Source of the DNA: Episyrphus balteatus
Taxonomy: Eukaryota; Arthropoda; Insecta; Diptera; Syrphidae
NCBI RefSeq assembly: GCF_945859705.1
Contig: NC_079135.1
Span: 108,960,288-109,024,287, forward strand
Direction: 5' to 3'
DNA: 64,000 nt
Notes under the pieces: model-generated
Seen by the model: only the letters and a program-made list of their open reading frames with translations
Database searches by the model: none
What the model was told of the DNA's origin: nothing
Position numbers and translations under genes: made by a program
Shown here: piece by piece, positions 48,371-60,337 of the stretch
Numbering within the stretch: position 1 is the first letter of the stretch
Layout of the letters: each line of letters starts with the position of its first letter

Positions 48371-48945
48371 GCCACGGTGCACAGGGGAATACATACTATT
48401 AGGGCAGACGGTGCAGTGCCCCAGGGCCCGCGACGGATGCCAGGGCCCAACGGAAGATTTTGTGACAGATAAACTAGTTAACATTAATGAAATAACAAGG
48501 CAAAAAGATCTAATGTTCAATCCGGTTCCTAATTTGTATTTAAGATGATTATCTAATATTACTTCAATTTCAAAAACACTTCAAGACTGAGCGGGCGCTC
48601 TTTTGAGAGCAGGGGGCGAAAAATTTAAAAAAAATTACTAGAGACAGGCATTTTAATAGGACTGGGAATTAATATTCCGTCATCTTTCCTTTCAGGAGCT
48701 CAAGAAAATGTATATGATGTGTTCCTATTGAAAAAGGACGTTCCTTCTATTTCAATCTTTATCAACTTCCTTCCGTCACGTGGTGGACACTTCGTAGCGG
48801 AATCAAAAAATTTCAATAGGTACCAAAAATGGTAGATAGTCAAATGCAAATTGTTTGCTCAAAAATTATTTTGTGCGTACTTCTATTAACAAATTATCAC
48901 TACAACTTCAGTTTGCTCAATCCAATGTACAGTGGGTACCCTCCC
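48371..48945. other. GC-richer stretch, unrecognised
   Basis: The first 100 bp (CAGTGCCCCAGGGCCCGCGA and neighbours) and a GAGCGGGCGCTCTTTTGAGAG hairpin at about 48,588 stand out from the AT-rich surroundings. They may be a transposon fragment, but no partner end was found. Confidence 0.35.
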
Positions 48946-48947
48946 AT

Positions 48948-49103
48948 ATAAAGTGCGGTCAAAAATATAATGACCATTATTTTTTACTTGCGATATAGGT
49001 ACTATAGGGCAAGTTTAGGATTCGTAAAAAAAATCGAACTCGAGATAACAATTTTACATGACATTACGATGATGGAGAATGCCAAAAAAGTGGGTCCGGC
49101 AAT

Positions 49104-49136
<33 letters not shown>

Positions 49137-49975
49137 GTGTCTGTCTCTATCTGGAGCTGCAGCCTAAACGAGTGAAGTGATTTTCTTCAAACTTGGTAGT
49201 TAGCAGTTTTTTGTGATTCCCTAGAGGGGAAATTGAAATTTTTTTTTATGACCAAAACTAACGGTACCTGCCATATAACGGAAATAGAAAAGTTAATTTT
49301 TTTCAAAAACGGCTCTAACGATTTTGATTAAAATTTTTGTGTGTAGTACTACACATAAGAGCCAACTTTTGAAACCGTTATTAACGGTACCTGTCATAGA
49401 ACGGTTTTTTTCGTTTCTGAATATCTCGTACAAAATTAACCCGATTTAAATGAAAATTTTTATACAAAAGTGTGTAAGTAAAGATAATATTAAAATTTTA
49501 GAAAATTTTCAAAAAACGCATTTTTGGTTTTTTAAAAAATATTTCAAATTTTTTTTTTGAAAAATCAATTTTTTGAAAACGGATCAATGAAAAATTTTGA
49601 AATTTAGTTTTTATGTGTAAATTAATTATTTCTTCAAAATGGCATATCAACTTTTTTTTTGAAAAATGTTAAAAAATTGTTATATATAAAAAATATATTT
49701 TTTTAAAAAACGGCTCCTACAATTTTCGAAAATATTTTTCTAAAAATACTTTTTTGTACAAGAAATAAAATGGCATATTTTTTTTTTTTTTTTAAGATAA
49801 TTTAAAACGTTTAATTAATTATAAAAACAGATTTAATTTTTTTATACTACTTATGAAATTTCTTCAAAATATCAAATTTTAAATTTCTTGAATAAAAAGC
49901 TTTAACATTATAGTTACTTTAAGCATAAGAGCAAGTACGTGAGACCCCAGGCGTGCAATTTATTTAATGAAACGT
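48948..49975 (+). mobile_element. GTCT-containing dispersed repeat, near full length
   Basis: In order: TTTTTACTTGCGATATAGGT, then ACATTACGATGATGGAGAAT, a (GTCT)n run at about 49,105-49,145, CTGCAGCCTAAACG, several ACGGTACCTGCCATATAACG-like patches separated by AT-rich spacers, and the end motif GAGCAAGTACGTGAGACCCC followed by AGGCGTGCAATTTATTT. There are no inverted terminal repeats and no coding capacity. The GTCT tract flanked by conserved core sequence is reminiscent of mini-me/INE-1-like (Helitron-related) elements of flies, an inference only. Confidence 0.6.
49105..49146 (+). repeat. GTCT microsatellite
   Basis: About nine tandem GTCT units with one TGTG interruption, an integral part of the dispersed repeat. 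Confidence 0.9.
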
Positions 49976-50067
49976 ATATATATGATTTATTATTGCAAAA
50001 TAATACATCAAGTCAATTTTTTAAATTTTTTGCTTTTTTGAAGAAAAATAAAAAAAAAAGAAAAAGG

Positions 50068-50140
50068 TTAATACCGGGAATCGAACCTGAATGTCAGTCG
50101 TGCACCTTACCCTTACCCTATAGGGCAGTCTTTTACAAAA
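50068..50140 (-). pseudogene. tRNA-like sequence
   Basis: On the - strand it contains GGTTCGATTCCCGGTATTA, a strong box B with 3' side, preceded by a poor box A region rich in GGGTAAGGGTAAGG. The arms do not fold into a cloverleaf by eye. It is probably a tRNA-derived remnant from a SINE or MITE. Confidence 0.4.
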
Positions 50141-50169
50141 ATAATAGTGGCAATAAGGGAATCTCTTAG

Positions 50170-51656
50170 TTTTAAGTTGAAATTTTTTTCAGTGTAGGGT
50201 CATTTAAACTCGTATTACTCGAAAAGGGGAAAAAACTGCGCTATTATTTCGAAAGGTAGGACAGTATTTTTCATTTGAGAACTTAAATTGTTGAAGGCAC
50301 TCGAAGGTTAACCAACTTAATCTACAATTTACTGAAAATTAAGGTAAATAAAAATGATTGAAATTGCTTCGCTTACGATCCCCATTACAAGAAGTCTTAA
50401 TGTTATTTAACAATATAATTTTATGTTTTTAGGAATTATTAACCATCTCCTTTAATATCCATAATAATTTAATATTGTCCACAATTTTTCATTGTATTGT
50501 AAGTATTGAAATAATTAAATTTTTTGAATTTATTTTTTCAGTAATTTAAGCGTTTCAAAATATAATTTTTGGCGCAAACCCTAATTTTGTAGTTCAAACA
50601 TTTAAAAAAAAATTAAAAGTCTTGTTTAAAAATTACAATCACTAGCAAAAAAATCTTCAAAAGAATAATTTTTAAACTCTTATTTATTAAACTGACAGAA
50701 AGGAGCTACAAGGAAGAAAAGAATAAGGTGAAAAAAAAAAATTGAAAAAAAAGTTAGTGGTGATTTCAGTGCTTTTTGGAGTAAAAAGAACATCTGCACG
50801 GCCATTTCTTGACGAAAAGTCATGAAATTTGGTACACTGAAACATGTTATTATGGTAACGAAAAAGTTGCCAAATTTTTTTTATAACTCAAAATGGCGGC
50901 TTCAACATGAAAAATATAATTACTTTCAGTGTAAAGCTAAGATTAAAAGGTCAGTTAACGCGTTCACTCTGACGTCACCAAAATCATTATATTGACTTTG
51001 TGACAGCTTTTAAAAAGATTTCGGTGAGTTGACCGGTTTCGTCCACCTTGTAATCCTAGCTTTGTTTCATTATGTCTTATTCTGACATTTTGGATCTTGT
51101 ATAAATACTCATAGGTATTTCATTTAATTTTGTTCCTTGAAAACTTTGTTATCTATCTCATATTTCTAATAGAAAAACTTATTGCAAAATTGGACTAATT
51201 AAGTCAAAAACTGCATTACATAAGTTATTTTCATTGCTTTCCAGAACACGTGAGGTTTTTTGACATTACCTATATTTATTTTGTATTCATTTTTTACACC
51301 AAAAACTTTTTTTACTATACAAATTTTTGTCGTAAAAAATTTAATTTAAATGAATTCCACGTAATTCTGTCACAAAGTTCAGCTTTAAAAAAAATAAAAC
51401 AACTTCTTTAACTATTCCATCAAATCATTAATTTATTTTAAATCCAAACTATCACATCGCACCAAATTATATTGCATTCGCATTTTATTTATTCTGACAC
51501 TTTGGTATCAAAATTTAGACTTCTCACTTAATGTCCATAGCCATTCGTTCTATTTGTGTAAAAGCAACAGCTGTGTGACAGTATGATGCAACTTAAATTA
51601 TATCGCGCAAAAGAGATAATAGAATACAAAATAAAAAATACAATTTTTTATTTAAT
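50170..51656. other. Gene-poor region
   Basis: A small worn piece of the TTTTGTAGCT family lies at about 50,540-50,640. No supported gene elsewhere. Confidence 0.45.
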
Positions 51657-51657
51657 A

Positions 51658-52127
51658 CAGGGTGTTTTTTTTTATTTAAACCTAAACTTAAATAACTTTA
51701 ATTTATGAAATATTTTAGAATCGTTAATATTTTGAAGCTTTTTAGATGAGTTACGAATTAAGCTGGTGTCACAAAAAAAGAAACGTGATACCAAACTAAT
51801 CAGCAAACAACAAATAACTATTTTTTCTGAATATATAATTCACATCTGGTCCTTCAAGATATGTCCATAAATACCAATTCGAAGCACTGCTCCAATTTTT
51901 AACGGACTTCTAAGGATCCAAGAAGTGATGGTGAGAATTCCAGGTTTACAGTCTTAAAAGTATAGTTATAGGTAGTGAAGCGTGCTATCTCAGCTCTCAG
52001 GGTGAGGTGGTGAATATCGCGTAACAAATGCTTGATATGATGACATTTTGCCCAGCAATAAAACTTATTTTCAGGCATCTAATTCCTATTTTCACTCTTA
52101 TCTGTTTGCTAAAAAAAAAACACCCTG
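51658..52127. mobile_element. Possible MITE with ACAGGGTGTTTTTT ends
   Basis: CAGGGTGTTTTTTTT at the left and AAAAAAAACACCCTG at the right are inverted repeats. No clean TA duplication is seen at the right end (the flank is TTTAAA), so the boundary or the call is uncertain. Confidence 0.5.
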
Positions 52128-54518
52128 TTTAAAAAGACATCCAGGCTGAAAAGAGAACAGTTCGTTTTATTTTTTACCCAAACACATTTTTTTTTAAGTT
52201 TCTTTTTTTTTAAAGCTTCATGATTGCATATAAAATAAGTTCCTTTTTTTGTGTCCCCAACAAAACCGTCACAGGATAAAGAAAAAAAAAACTAAAACGA
52301 AAAAAATAGGAAAGTCACGGGCACGAGTATTCTGCACAATATGTGCAATGCACGACTTGTTCAAACTTTCCAAAAAAAAAAAAAAAAAAACAATTTCAAA
52401 ACTTTTACTTACCAAAAAAAAAAATATAATAAAATATAAATCCTTATAAAAATATAATCGTAGCCATATAACAACAGAAAAAAAAATGTCAGTTTGCACT
52501 TTACAGTGCCAAACTATAGTACTGAGGAGCATTTCCATGCGGTCTTTTCTCTAATTTTTTGTCGTCCGCAGGATAAACTGACTGACCAACAAACTGACCA
52601 ATCTATCAGTGTGATTCTTATTGTAAGTGGCTAGGAGAAAGGAGATAGAGGGAGACAGAAATATAGGATTAAAATGAATGACCGCAATAAAATACGAACG
52701 ACATCAATTTGAAAGGAAAAGAAAAAGTATTTTTTCTTTGCAGCAAGCATAATATGTCCTTCCTCTTCAACAAATCCTCTGCAAAATTACTACCCAAAAA
52801 AAAGAATCCTTTTTTCGTATGTGTGTTAGTGAGCTCATGCAGTTTTTGTGGTGTCTCGTGGCAGTAATCGACAAATATTGGCCATCTTACGGTTATTTGT
52901 TGAAACTTCAGGAAAAAGGCTCGTTTAGTGATCGATTCGGTGGATTTCCAAAAAAAAACTCAGAGAGAATTCATAATAGATTTTCAAATGGTTTACCAGA
53001 GGGGGACGAATAAAGGATGCTTATTTGCTTTGAGTAGAAAATAAATTTTCTTTTGTTGACGACGAACAAAATCCTGTGAGAGACCAAGGATGTGTTCTAA
53101 TTCTATTGGTCAATATAAGTGGTTTTTGAAAGCTTATTTGGGTGGAAAATTTTGTGTGGTATATTCATTCATATGCCTGATGGAATACGATTTTGGGATA
53201 AATACTTTTGGAATATATTTATTAAAATGAATAAAGGTTAACCTATATCGACAATTCAGGGGTTGTTGGCAGGGATTTATGGAATGATAAAAATCGATAA
53301 AGATAGGTATTACTAGTTCAATTCGTCTCGTGATTTCTTTTTCTTACAAAAATACCTTGAAAGTATGTTAATGTACATTTTTTAGGTATAAACAAGGTTA
53401 TGTTATGATTTTTGATGAGACCAAAATCGATACTATACCTGTTATCGGCAGATATTTCTATTTTAATTTAAATATACCAACCATCTTTTTATTCGAATCT
53501 TCAAAAGACATTACATCTGCCAATGACGTTCAAATCACTTGAGGTTCCGCAAAACCCTTGACAAGAAAAAAATCTCCCCTTCCAAGCAACGATGACACTT
53601 TATTTCCCTCTTGGTTATTCAAGTGAATGGCTGACTGACTTGCCTGACTGTGGTTGTAACCCATGATGGGTTTTCCATCAGGACCTCTCTTTCTTTCTCT
53701 GTCTATCTTCTATAAAAAAAAATAAATTCCTCTTAATACCTGAGCTCTGCTGAGTGATAGCTTTTCATTATACTTATAGAATCTCTTGTTCGCCACTAAA
53801 AGTACTTGAACAAAACTTGGACAATACCTTACATATAGAAATAAACTGACAATAGAAAGTATATAGGAAAGTTCATTACATTGAGAGCTATTGAAGAAAT
53901 GTATTTTTAAACTCTCAATCGGATATATAATTTTGTTTGTGTTTTAAAATAAATTAAATGGAATCAATTTTTTAAATCATCTTTTTTAAGGAATAACACC
54001 TTTTCTAGTTGCAATAGAAATTGAGTAATTTTATCTTAAAGCATAATGTTTACCAGAGGAATCATTCATCGAATGAAGTATGATCGTTACATCATTATAG
54101 TATTATTATAATCATCTTACCAACCGAAAAGTTTGAATCAAGTAGAGAAACTGAAAGTTATCAGCCACTTATAGGCACCACAGTGTTTTGCTTACAAAAG
54201 TTTGATGTGGGAAACAACATTAAAGTATGCTTCTTTATATTACAAAAGGTACCACAACAAGGTGTGTGAATAAGTTTTATCAATTGGTAGTTTCTCCACT
54301 GATGATTCGATCGCTAGTTCAGTCAATTATACAAAATCTGAAAAAAAGTTGTGACGCTGTGGATTTGGGTCTCAACTTGGGCTGTTTACTCACATAAAAA
54401 CCTTGTCAAAAAAAATGTCAATACAAATAGACAAAATGACCACTCGGAAATATAATTTCTTCTTATTAAAAATGTACCAAACGAAGTATATACAATACAT
54501 ACATATTATGTTATTAAA
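52128..54518. other. Gene-poor region
   Basis: A-rich tracts at 52.27-52.43 kb produce low-complexity lysine-rich frames only. The stretch at 52.75-53.1 kb has a 64-codon frame without any recognisable domain. No supported gene. Confidence 0.5.
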
Positions 54519-54520
54519 TA

Positions 54521-55083
54521 CAGTAAAACCTGTTTAATTGGACCACCCTTGGGACCGAAGAAAAGTGGTCCGATTAGGAGGTGGTCCACTTATAGAGGTT
54601 CCTTTTTAATCGGACCGGTCCATTTAGAAAAAAAAATTCTCTCATTCATACCTCTAACCCACTTAAAAATGGCAATAACATTAACATTTTTTTTTCAAAT
54701 CAATTTCACAATAAAATCAACTTCAAAAACTCTATTGCACTGTCAAATTGTTTCCTTTGCCAAGAAACGAAAAATAAAATTAAACATTTTGAGGAATCCC
54801 CGCATATAACAAGTATAACTTTGCAAAATTGGCCAAGAAAAAAAAAAATGCGATGCATACGTACATGAACATTGAACACACATGTTTCATATTTTTGACT
54901 TTTGGTCCAATTAAACAGGTAAAACAAAAAGCAAAGAATGTTATGAAGGTGGTCCATGGTCCGATTAGCAGTTGTCCCGATTATAGAGGGAAATTTGTAT
55001 GAAAATTAGCAGGGAAAGCAATAAGTGCGGTCCAAATAGGAGGTGGTCCGATTATAAAGTGTCCCAATTAGCAGGTTTTACTG
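54521..55083. mobile_element. pogo/Tigger-like MITE
   Basis: CAGTAAAACCTG at the left and CAGGTTTTACTG at the right are perfect inverted repeats with TA on both sides (54,519-54,520 and 55,084-55,085). Subterminal GGTCCGATTA/TAATCGGACC motifs recur at both ends. Both features fit pogo-type Tc1/mariner elements. No transposase frame remains. Confidence 0.8.
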
Positions 55084-55215
55084 TAACTTCAAAAAAATTA
55101 TTAACATCATTTTGAATTGCTCATTTATTACGAAACTATAATCGTCTTGTTTGCTCTAAATAACAAAAAAAAAAAAAAAAACAATTACTTTTACTTGTTT
55201 TTTTATAATCCTTTA

Positions 55216-55639
55216 TGGCCATATTATTCACTCTGGGTTTAGTTTGGATTTAAGTTAATTTTAAATCCAATCCATTAAATCTGAATTTCATAAATCCAAG
55301 GATTTAATTTTTTGGTCACATTATTCACTCAAAAAAAATTTTATGTTTATTCAATAAATTTTGTATAATTTGCATTTATCTTTATTTTTCCTTCACAAAA
55401 TACGTGAAAAAACAACTGAACACTGTGAAAATTAATTTTACATCTGGATTTATAAAGTTAAACAGACCTCCAGAGAGCAGTTTAAATTTGTTTGGATTTA
55501 ACGAGATTGGATTTAAGAAATTGGATTAAAGATTGGATTTAAGTAGTGAATATTATGGAATTGGATTAATTTTTGACATTTGACATTTGACATTGTTTAC
55601 ATCCAGATGTATTTTTTAAACTAGTGAATAATATGGCCG
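55216..55639. mobile_element. Inverted-repeat MITE, 0.42 kb
   Basis: GGCCATATTATTCACT at the left and AGTGAATAATATGGCC at the right are perfect inverted repeats, with TTA outside each end if one extra base is included on each side. The interior repeats TGGATTTAA-like words in both directions. TTA suggests a Harbinger-type origin. Confidence 0.7.
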
Positions 55640-55939
55640 TTACTGTTGAATGGTAAAATATGTTAAGTTAAGAAAAAAATTTTCTCTGTAAACCAACAAA
55701 TAAAAAACTTTTGTTTATCCTTAGGAATCATTTGTTGCTGTTTACCGTGTAAAATTTTACTGAGCTAAGTACTGAGTTACCATTAAAACACGGCTAATGT
55801 TGTATTTATTTCATTGAATTTTAAATCCCCTTCGACATTAAATTTTTCACGTCCGAACCCTGTTAAACTACTTCTTATTAGTACTTTTGCGCACACTGGC
55901 TTGAACGAAAAGTTTCGTTTTGGTTTTCATTTTTCAAGA

Positions 55940-56213
55940 CTATTACGCAGCTGAAGCGAAACGAAATTTTCCATACAAAATTTCAACGAAATCTTGAACG
56001 AAATTAAATTTGTCAAAACCTTCAATTTAAATTTGTTTTGTTTTTGCTTAAAAACTTATTTTCTGATGAATTTTCTAAAATTTTTTTTATCTGTATTTTT
56101 ATTATTTTTATTTTTCTATAATACCCGATGGTATTTTTTCGTTAACATGTTCGCTGTTGACTTTGAAGACTTCAAAATTTTTCGTTTCGCTTCAGCTGCG
56201 TACTAGGCTTTAT
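55940..56213. mobile_element. MITE of the GTACGC family, left end lost
   Basis: ACGCAGCTGAAGCGAAACGA at about 55,945 is mirrored by TCGTTTCGCTTCAGCTGCGT at 56,182-56,201, followed by the family end ACTAGGCTTTA. The left copy lacks the matching AAGCCTAGT outer part. Confidence 0.6.
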
Positions 56214-56219
56214 ATGTCA

Positions 56220-56497
56220 AAGAATGTGCTGAGCATAATTTCGCGAGCAAAATTAATGGAGACTTTCTGCAAAAGTAGGTACTACCTCGCTAAAATTAAT
56301 CTTGAGAAGTAATTAATAGAAAAAATAAATTGTATTAGCTACGTTCCTTTAGAAATATTTATCTACTTTTTAGTACTTAAAACTACTTTGAACTACTTTT
56401 GCTATATTGAAAAAGTAGTTCAAAGCAGCTTTAAGTACTAAAAAGTAGATAAATATTTCCAAAGGAACGCAGCTATTGTGATCTGCGTACTAGACTT
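56220..56497 (+). mobile_element. MITE of the GTACGC family, right half, interrupted
   Basis: GTGCTGAGCATAATTTCGCG and GGAGACTTTCTGCAAAAGTA match 61,530-61,580, and the end GATCTGCGTACTAGACTTAA matches 61,675-61,694. A foldback MITE sits inside at 56,338-56,473, so the right end was displaced. Confidence 0.65.
56338..56473. mobile_element. 136-bp foldback MITE, copy 1
   Basis: GCTACGTTCCTTTAGAAATA at the left is mirrored by TATTTCCAAAGGAACGCAGC at the right. AAGTACT-TAAA-ACTACTTTGAACTACTTTT in the left arm is mirrored in the right, leaving a short loop. TA (or ATT with one more base) flanks both ends. The second copy is at 60,877-61,016. Confidence 0.8.
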
Positions 56498-56796
56498 AAG
56501 GCCCTAACTACACTGCCCCAAAAAAAGAATAAGTACAAAATTAAAATTTTTTAAACATATCGTCGCTTATTTTACTTTCAAAATTAAAAATCAAAAATCA
56601 AAAATATTAAACCGTATTAGGGTCGAATTGAATTAAAAAACTTTTTGTATACTTTGTCTTTGTTCACAATCTTATTGTAGTTTAAGTGGCCAATATAGTT
56701 AAGTCTTTAATGTTGCTTTAAAAGCATTATTTCCTATTTAAAAACATTACTCTTTATGAAAGAGAGAAAACTTTAGCTTATTTGAGCTCCATCTAA

Positions 56797-57115
56797 GACC
56801 GTGTGTGAATTGCGTTAAATAGTTAACACCCTATAAAATTTTTGACACTATTGGGGTGAATAAAAAAATTTCAAATTGTTTAATATTTTTCTCTGCCTAT
56901 TTTCTGCCTATTTTCTGCCTCTTTTCTGCCATGAAACGTCTTTTTAATAAAAAAAAAAAAAAACAAAACGAAACCATCTATAAAAAAATTTTAACCCAAA
57001 TTTAACCAGGTCCCAGAGCCCAATACATTTTTAACAGATGAAAATTTTTTATTCACCTCAATAGTGTCAAAAATTTAACACGGATTTAACTATTTAACGT
57101 AATTCACACACGGCC
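56797..57115. mobile_element. 319-bp MITE with TAA target duplication
   Basis: GACCGTGTGTGAATTGCGTT at the left and AACGTAATTCACACACGGCC at the right are inverted repeats with two mismatches. TAA flanks both sides (56,794-56,796 and 57,116-57,118). An inner pair, TTTTTGACACTATTGGGGTG and CACCTCAATAGTGTCAAAAA, extends the foldback. Harbinger-type. Confidence 0.85.
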
Positions 57116-57587
57116 TAAATTTTTCTTCGCAGTTGATTAACTAACTACTTGCGCAATATAATGACATCTTTATACAAAATAATCCTTTATAATATCCACC
57201 ATTTTTGTCTATACTTTTATTACCACGTGATTAAAAAAAAAAGTTAAGAAATCCTCACATTTGGCAACGCTAAACCTGCACAAATATTTTCTATGAAAAC
57301 GAAACTTGTTTTTTACTTTGAATTGTTCCACTAACACAAGCGCATTGATTAACAAGTTGATCTTTTTTCTTTCTTTCGTTTATCTCTGAAGCTGTTGCCT
57401 GTGAACGCGAAGTGTGGTTGAAATTTTTCTTTTATTTTCAATTCAATAAAAAACACTTTAAATTTCAACATATAAATGATACTTTTACTTCTATTATTCA
57501 TTTAAATAAGTGTGTGGATATCGAACTTTTTTCATATTGGTATTCATGGTGAGCAATAATTCTATTCTACTTTATTATTTTGTGAGC

Positions 57588-57900
57588 AAAGATCATAGAC
57601 AAAACATACCAAGATACAAAACGAAAACCTCGACTGTTTCATCCCAATTTGCCTACAGTGGTGTACTGTACGTATTGGTGAATAAATTTTGTGTCCATGA
57701 ATAGATGTGAACGAACAACAACAATCAGTATTTCTCAACACAAGCCAAGTCATCCCATCGATATTTGACAGCAAGTTTTCGTTTCTTGGTATGGGATGTA
57801 CTTGATGTATTTTGTGCATGAATTGTAAATTTCATTTAAGTTCTGTCGTTTGGTTTCTCAACTCACTTGTTTATGTGTATATGTATATCTTTTTCTTTTC
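57588..57900 (+). promoter_or_regulatory. Conserved upstream region of FLYWCH gene 1
   Basis: GATCATAGACAAAACATACC, TTTCATCCCAA, TGTCCATGAATAG, CTTGGTATG and CTTGATGTATTTTGTG occur here and, in the same order, at 61,944-62,150 upstream of the second gene. The shared blocks could be promoter, 5' exon or intron sequence kept after the duplication. A pyrimidine tract and AG (TTTTTCTTTTCAG, ending 57,902) at the end could be a splice acceptor 93 bp before the ATG. Confidence 0.5.
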
Positions 57901-57995
57901 AGCTTTTTTTTTTGACGTTTGATTAGACTGCACGTGTTTTTTTTTCTCCTTTTTGGTTGACATTTTTCTTTTCGTTATTTTAAGCAAAATCTAAA

Positions 57996-58487
57996 ATGAC
58001 AGAATTTATTAGTTCTCAACGAGGTGAAACAAAAATGCTTCATGAAGGCTATATTTATTCGAAGCATCGAGCTGATCGAATTAAAACAATTTGGCGATGT
58101 GAAAAGTATCAATCGTATGATAAATGCCGTTCAAGGGCCATATCGCTTAATTCAGTTGAAGTTGAAGTTGTTGTACTTGCTGAGCATAATCATGATCCAA
58201 ATCCAACCTTATGTGAAAAGGCTAAATGGATGGAGACATTGAAAAAAGAAGCAAAAAACTCTACAGAATCTACAAGAAAGATTAGTTTAAGGCTATTGGC
58301 AGCTGCTCCCGAATCAGTATTGGCTCATGTTCCATTTTTGGAGTCAATGCAAAAGACAGTATTGAGAGCACGGAAGGGTAGATATAAAGGCACGACTTCG
58401 GTTTGTCAAATTAAACCCAAGATGAAGATGCTGGCGGAACAGAAATATGTGGAAATAAAAAACGAAAAGCTAGAGGATTCAGAGTGA
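57996..58487 (+). CDS. FLYWCH zinc-finger protein 1
   Basis: The 163-aa product has one FLYWCH-type zinc finger at residues 4-66: Phe4, SQRG (7-10), LHEGYIY (15-21), WRC (33-35), Cys44, and His64 and His66 in an EHNHD motif. The C-C-H-H set is Cys35, Cys44, His64 and His66. FLYWCH domains bind DNA or proteins; they occur in insect chromatin proteins such as Mod(mdg4) isoforms and in MULE-type transposases. A helical basic tail (about 80-140) with ALK/APES motifs and a lysine-rich end follows, as is common behind such fingers. The ATG at 57,996 is favoured because its context AAAATGAC, the following MTEF and the length match the second copy. A poly(A) signal AATAAA lies at 58,590. It is probably a nuclear protein; its function is unknown. 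It could also be one 3' exon of a larger gene, since a splice-acceptor-like tract lies upstream. Confidence 0.85.
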   Translation: MTEFISSQRGETKMLHEGYIYSKHRADRIKTIWRCEKYQSYDKCRSRAISLNSVEVEVVVLAEHNHDPNPTLCEKAKWMETLKKEAKNSTESTRKISLRLLAAAPESVLAHVPFLESMQKTVLRARKGRYKGTTSVCQIKPKMKMLAEQKYVEIKNEKLEDSE

Positions 58488-58589
58488 AACATAATGCATG
58501 TACAATGTACATAACGATATATACATTTATAAGCTATTTATAAGTATAATAACACATTGTGATATGATTTAGTTTTTGTAAGTCATTAA

Positions 58590-58595
58590 AATAAA
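58590..58595 (+). terminator. Probable polyadenylation signal of FLYWCH gene 1
   Basis: AATAAA about 103 bp after the stop, embedded in GTGATATGATTTAGTTTTTG...AATAAACAGTT, a block repeated after the second gene. Confidence 0.6.
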
Positions 58596-58762
58596 CAGTT
58601 AATTTGTATGTTTTAAAGAGTGGATGTTCTAATTTGTCGCTAAGCTTAAAGGAGATCGATTGTTTTTTTTTTTTCGAAGTATATTTAAAATTTTAATAAG
58701 AAATGTAAAAAAGTAATGAATATGAAAATGATTTTTAAAATAACCAAATTAAATGGTTTTAG

Positions 58763-60185
58763 GCCCAATTTATTGACTCTCCATTAAACTTTAAATCTCC
58801 ATTAAAAAAGGGAATTTTAAATTTAAAAACAAAATTCATTTATTCAGTCTCTTTTAAGAATGTTTTTGAAGTTTGACATCATTAACTAATAGAGCATTAA
58901 ATTTAAAAGCCCTTTTAGATAAAAAGCCAAATTCGACTTTTTAAGAAGGATATTTAGAGCTAATGGAGGTTTTAAACATGATATGATTTTATTCACTCTC
59001 CATTAGCGTTAAATGTCATTTCTGTAATTATTTTATTGTTTTATTTGAAAAAGAAAAAATAAACATTGAAAAATTGGATGAAATGTCTTCAAAGGATGGT
59101 TGCAATAACTTTTTAGTCCTAACAGTTTTGCAAATTTTGTGATACGATTTCAATGAAGTTATATCTGTTGAATCGGTCTACTGCTGATTAAATATCGCTT
59201 TTATGCACCTGTATCTATTGGGATTTCTATTGCAGGATTTGATGGTGTATCCAATTTATCGTCACTCGGGCGATTGCTAAGAATCGGACATATGTACATA
59301 GGTACATATACCCTAATATGTTTGCCCTAAAACGACACAAAAAAGAATCGCTCAGGGACACCAAAATTGAGGTTCGAAACAATTATCGTGCCATAATGAA
59401 AAGGGGCAAAGGGCGGAGGGAACTACGAAGTTAAAGTTGAAAATCAGTAATACAAATTGGCGCTCCTAGAACAAGTCGTTTTAATAGAAACGACGTTTTC
59501 ATTTCATTGCAACATTGCACTAAAGATTTTAAATGGACACAAATACAAAAAATGCATCTACTACGCAGAAATGCACAATACGCTGGAATCATCTTCTCCA
59601 CTTCCAAAGAAACACGGCCAGGCTGCGATGCTGCATAACATTGTCATCTCATAAAATAGCAATTCCTTTAGTTTTTGGTTAACACTGGCATTTTGATACC
59701 CTCGCTTACGCACCAGTTTTTATGTTTGTTAAGGCTTGGCCACACTGGAGGGTATGCGGTAAGGGTAGCGGTGAGGGTACTTGTATGATAAAAATTCCAA
59801 ACTGACACATCAACGTTCAGGTGTGGAATTTTTTTAGTACAAATATCGTTACCTCTATACCGCATACCCTCCGGTGTGGCCAAGCCTTTATATTATTCGT
59901 CATTCAAATCTTTAATTTCAAATCTACATATGTATGTACAAATATATTTTTTGATTTGACAAAATCGAAGCTTTTGACAGATTTATTTTTCAAAAAATAA
60001 AAATTCCCTAGGATATTTTTAACAGAGTTTTAAATTTTAAGTTCCCATTAAAAGTAAGGACTTTAACTAAAGAAGAGTGAATTAAATGAATTTTTAATTA
60101 TGTGTACTTAAAGGCTTCAATAGTTTTACAACGCTTTTAACTAAAACGAGAAATTTCAAAATTTAATGGAGGCTCAATAAATTAG
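58763..60185. mobile_element. 1.4-kb inverted-repeat element carrying a nested MITE
   Basis: GGCCCAATTTATTGACTCTC at the left is mirrored by an imperfect GAGGCTCAATAAATTAGCC at the right, and CATTAAACTTTAAATCTCC-like words recur inverted near 60,030-60,170. TTA may flank both sides. The middle (59.05-59.65 kb) has a 65-codon frame without a recognised domain. A complete 156-bp MITE is inserted at 59,732. Confidence 0.55.
59732..59887. mobile_element. 156-bp MITE with TTA target duplication
   Basis: AGGCTTGGCCACAC at the left and GTGTGGCCAAGCCT at the right are perfect inverted repeats; the next bases GGAGGGTATGCGGTA are mirrored as TACCGCATACCCTCC. TTA flanks both sides (59,729-59,731 and 59,888-59,890). 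Harbinger-type. Confidence 0.85.
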
Positions 60186-60299
60186 CCTTTAATCTACAAA
60201 CCAAATATGCCATTTTATTTCTTGTATGTGAAAGAATTTTGAAAATTTTTGAGCCAGTTTAAAAAAACAAAATGAAAAACTTGTAGGTACCTACATTAA

Positions 60300-60300
<1 letters not shown>

Positions 60301-60335
<35 letters not shown>
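60301..60335. repeat. Long poly-A run
   Basis: An almost uninterrupted A run of about 27 bases, the longest in the window; it may be a retroposed tail or slippage. Confidence 0.8.

Positions 60336-60337
<2 letters not shown>

Noticed and set aside
48371..48480. GC-rich patch considered as a CpG-type promoter
   Set aside because: It directly follows a transposon, has no downstream gene, and its CAGGGCCC repeats look like transposon debris.
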